A stretch of 7,818 nt of DNA from DAIRET01 sp036795455 (GTDB lineage Bacteria > Bacteroidota > Ignavibacteria > Ignavibacteriales > Ignavibacteriaceae), in the NCBI GenBank assembly GCA_036795455.1, contig DAIRET010000142.1:1-7818 (forward strand), given 5' to 3'. Made by a program: the position numbers and the translations under genes. The notes beneath the pieces are model-generated. The model did not search any database. It was not told the DNA's origin and was given only the letters and a program-made list of their open reading frames with translations. Shown piece after piece: positions 6,769 through 7,818 of the stretch; positions within the stretch are counted from its first letter, which is position 1, and every line of letters begins with the position of its first letter.

Positions 6769-7818
6769 TTATTCTGGTAATTGAATTGATATAATTCTAT
6801 CCGGGTCAGAACCGAGCTCATTTAACAAGTTAGTCAGTTCAAGAAACGAAATCGGTTTTCCGTCAACCAAAATCTGGTCTTCAATCTGGATTTCACCATT
6901 TAACAGCTTTTGCTTAAATCCTTCCGATATGTTCAGACCGGGCATATTGTTCATCATATTTATCATATTATTAGTAAGAAATGATAAAGTTGCTGCGTTC
7001 GGGTTTGTTAAAAAGAAGCTCACAATATTTGAAGATAGTTTTTCTCCTCCGCCGGGTCCTTCAATAACAGCGGAAACCTGGAGTACAATCTCTTGCCCGC
7101 CCTGCCATTCTCTATCTAAAATAGTTCTTAAATTAACGGTTGTAGTTAATCCTACAGTGTGGTCGTTAATTAAAGGATTACCCTGTTTAAGTGCTTCTTC
7201 AAGTGATTGGTTGGAGTTTAACCGGTTGTTTGCTCTAATTATATATTCTTTAACTCCTGTTAAAGCTGTCCATTGAGCAACAACGTTTCCGGGGTCTTCA
7301 TAATTTCCGGTTGTAGGGGATATGATTGTTAAAGACTGAGTAGGGTTTAAAAACTCAACTTCTGCATACGCCACAGCTTCTTCACCATTAGTGAATTTTA
7401 ATCTGTTACTTTTATCATATGGATTACCTGTTGCCGAGGTCAAATAAAAAGTGAACTTGAAAATTCCTGAAGGTTTACCCTTTTTTAGAATTTTGTTTGC
7501 TACATCTGGCGGAATATTAAATGATGATAAATCTATTCCATTACCAAGTTTAGAATTAAAAAAATCTTGTGATTCAAATTGATAAGTCGCAAAATCACTG
7601 AAGCGGTATTTAGTCCCATCAAAATCTATCCAATCGATTTCACCTAACATCCTAAGAGGAATATTTTTTGGTTCAATTTCAACCAAGAAAATCTGGGGAG
7701 CGCCGGCTAATTGATTAATAAAGGTTAAGGAACCAAAATCAAGAGTAAGCAAACTCGGGAAAGTCGTTACATCAAATTTGGTAATCTGTTGAGGATATGA
7801 ATTGGTTAGAAAAACCAA
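6769..7818 (-). CDS. Secreted protein with Ig/FN3-like domain, 5' end outside window
   Basis: The reading frame is open to the right edge and ends in TAA, giving 349 visible residues. I do not recognise a named family. The first visible residues (VFLTNSYPQQITKF) look like the end of a signal peptide cleaved near SYPQ, so the true start is probably only a short way beyond 7818. Residues about 15-160 form a beta-rich region (DFGSLTF, IFLVEIEP, GIFKFTFYLTS). Residues about 160-272 resemble an Ig/FN3 sandwich, with SLTIISPTTG (162-171), VVAQWTALTGVKEYII (179-194) and VLQVSAVIEG (245-254). An Asn/Met-rich linker (NNMINMMNNMPGLN, 283-296) leads to an acidic tail (about 297-349) ending SIQLPE. It is probably periplasmic or surface-exposed, perhaps as a binding or scaffold partner. 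It sits 19 bases upstream of the FecR-domain gene, so the two are almost certainly cotranscribed. Confidence 0.8.
   Translation of the reverse strand: MVFLTNSYPQQITKFDVTTFPSLLTLDFGSLTFINQLAGAPQIFLVEIEPKNIPLRMLGEIDWIDFDGTKYRFSDFATYQFESQDFFNSKLGNGIDLSSFNIPPDVANKILKKGKPSGIFKFTFYLTSATGNPYDKSNRLKFTNGEEAVAYAEVEFLNPTQSLTIISPTTGNYEDPGNVVAQWTALTGVKEYIIRANNRLNSNQSLEEALKQGNPLINDHTVGLTTTVNLRTILDREWQGGQEIVLQVSAVIEGPGGGEKLSSNIVSFFLTNPNAATLSFLTNNMINMMNNMPGLNISEGFKQKLLNGEIQIEDQILVDGKPISFLELTNLLNELGSDPDRIISIQLPE

Noticed and set aside
6750..6821. Upstream in-frame start for the FecR-domain protein at 6821
   Set aside because: It would overlap the preceding gene and put 24 residues ahead of a clean signal peptide. 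A good Shine-Dalgarno precedes the ATG at 6749.
6929..7276. Plus-strand frame of 115 codons with a hydrophobic N-terminus
   Set aside because: The hydrophobic start is the complement of the Asn/Met-rich linker of the secreted protein. It sits wholly antisense to a gene whose domain pattern is coherent.
7816..7818. TTG at the right edge as the start of the secreted protein
   Set aside because: It is simply the first complete codon in the window. The following residues look like the end of a signal peptide, so the real start is outside.

Overview
The window is AT-rich and every supported gene lies on the minus strand, so transcription runs from position 7818 toward position 1. The best guess for the source is a member of the Bacteroidota/Ignavibacteria/Chlorobi group. 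Three things point there: a GlmU-like protein of the alternative type known from Bacteroidota-related lineages, signal peptides ending in the 'SIAQ' style, and a large outer-membrane barrel of unfamiliar type. Recognisable Shine-Dalgarno sequences (GGAG, GGAAGG, AAGGTG) precede three genes. That fits Ignavibacteria or Chlorobi better than classical Bacteroidetes, which mostly lack them. This placement is inference.

Layout in transcription order: (1) 7818-6769, a secreted protein with an Ig/FN3-like domain, cut at its 5' end by the window edge; (2) 6749-6063, a small exported FecR-domain protein; (3) 5971-3593, a 792-residue exported protein with two N-terminal Ig-like regions followed by a long outer-membrane beta-barrel; (4) 3589-1349, a CHASE2-type transmembrane class III adenylate cyclase with a single TPR-like tail; (5) 1235-1, an alternative GlmU-like sugar nucleotidyltransferase/acyltransferase that runs off the left edge.

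Genes 1 to 4 look like one operon, with gaps of 19, 91 and 3 bases. Gene 3 ends in two tandem TAG stops and the cyclase ATG follows immediately. A possible internal promoter overlapping a small palindrome sits in the 91-base gap. The products would span the whole envelope: outer-membrane barrel, periplasmic FecR and Ig-like proteins, and an inner-membrane sensor with a cytoplasmic cAMP-forming domain. The most interesting hypothesis here is therefore a trans-envelope signalling system that reports an envelope or surface event as cAMP. The GlmU-like gene is separated by 113 bases, has its own Shine-Dalgarno, and probably serves cell-envelope sugar-nucleotide metabolism. It may be read through from the operon because no intrinsic terminator is visible between them.

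No tRNA, rRNA, CRISPR array, insertion sequence or stretch of 300 bases without a gene was found.
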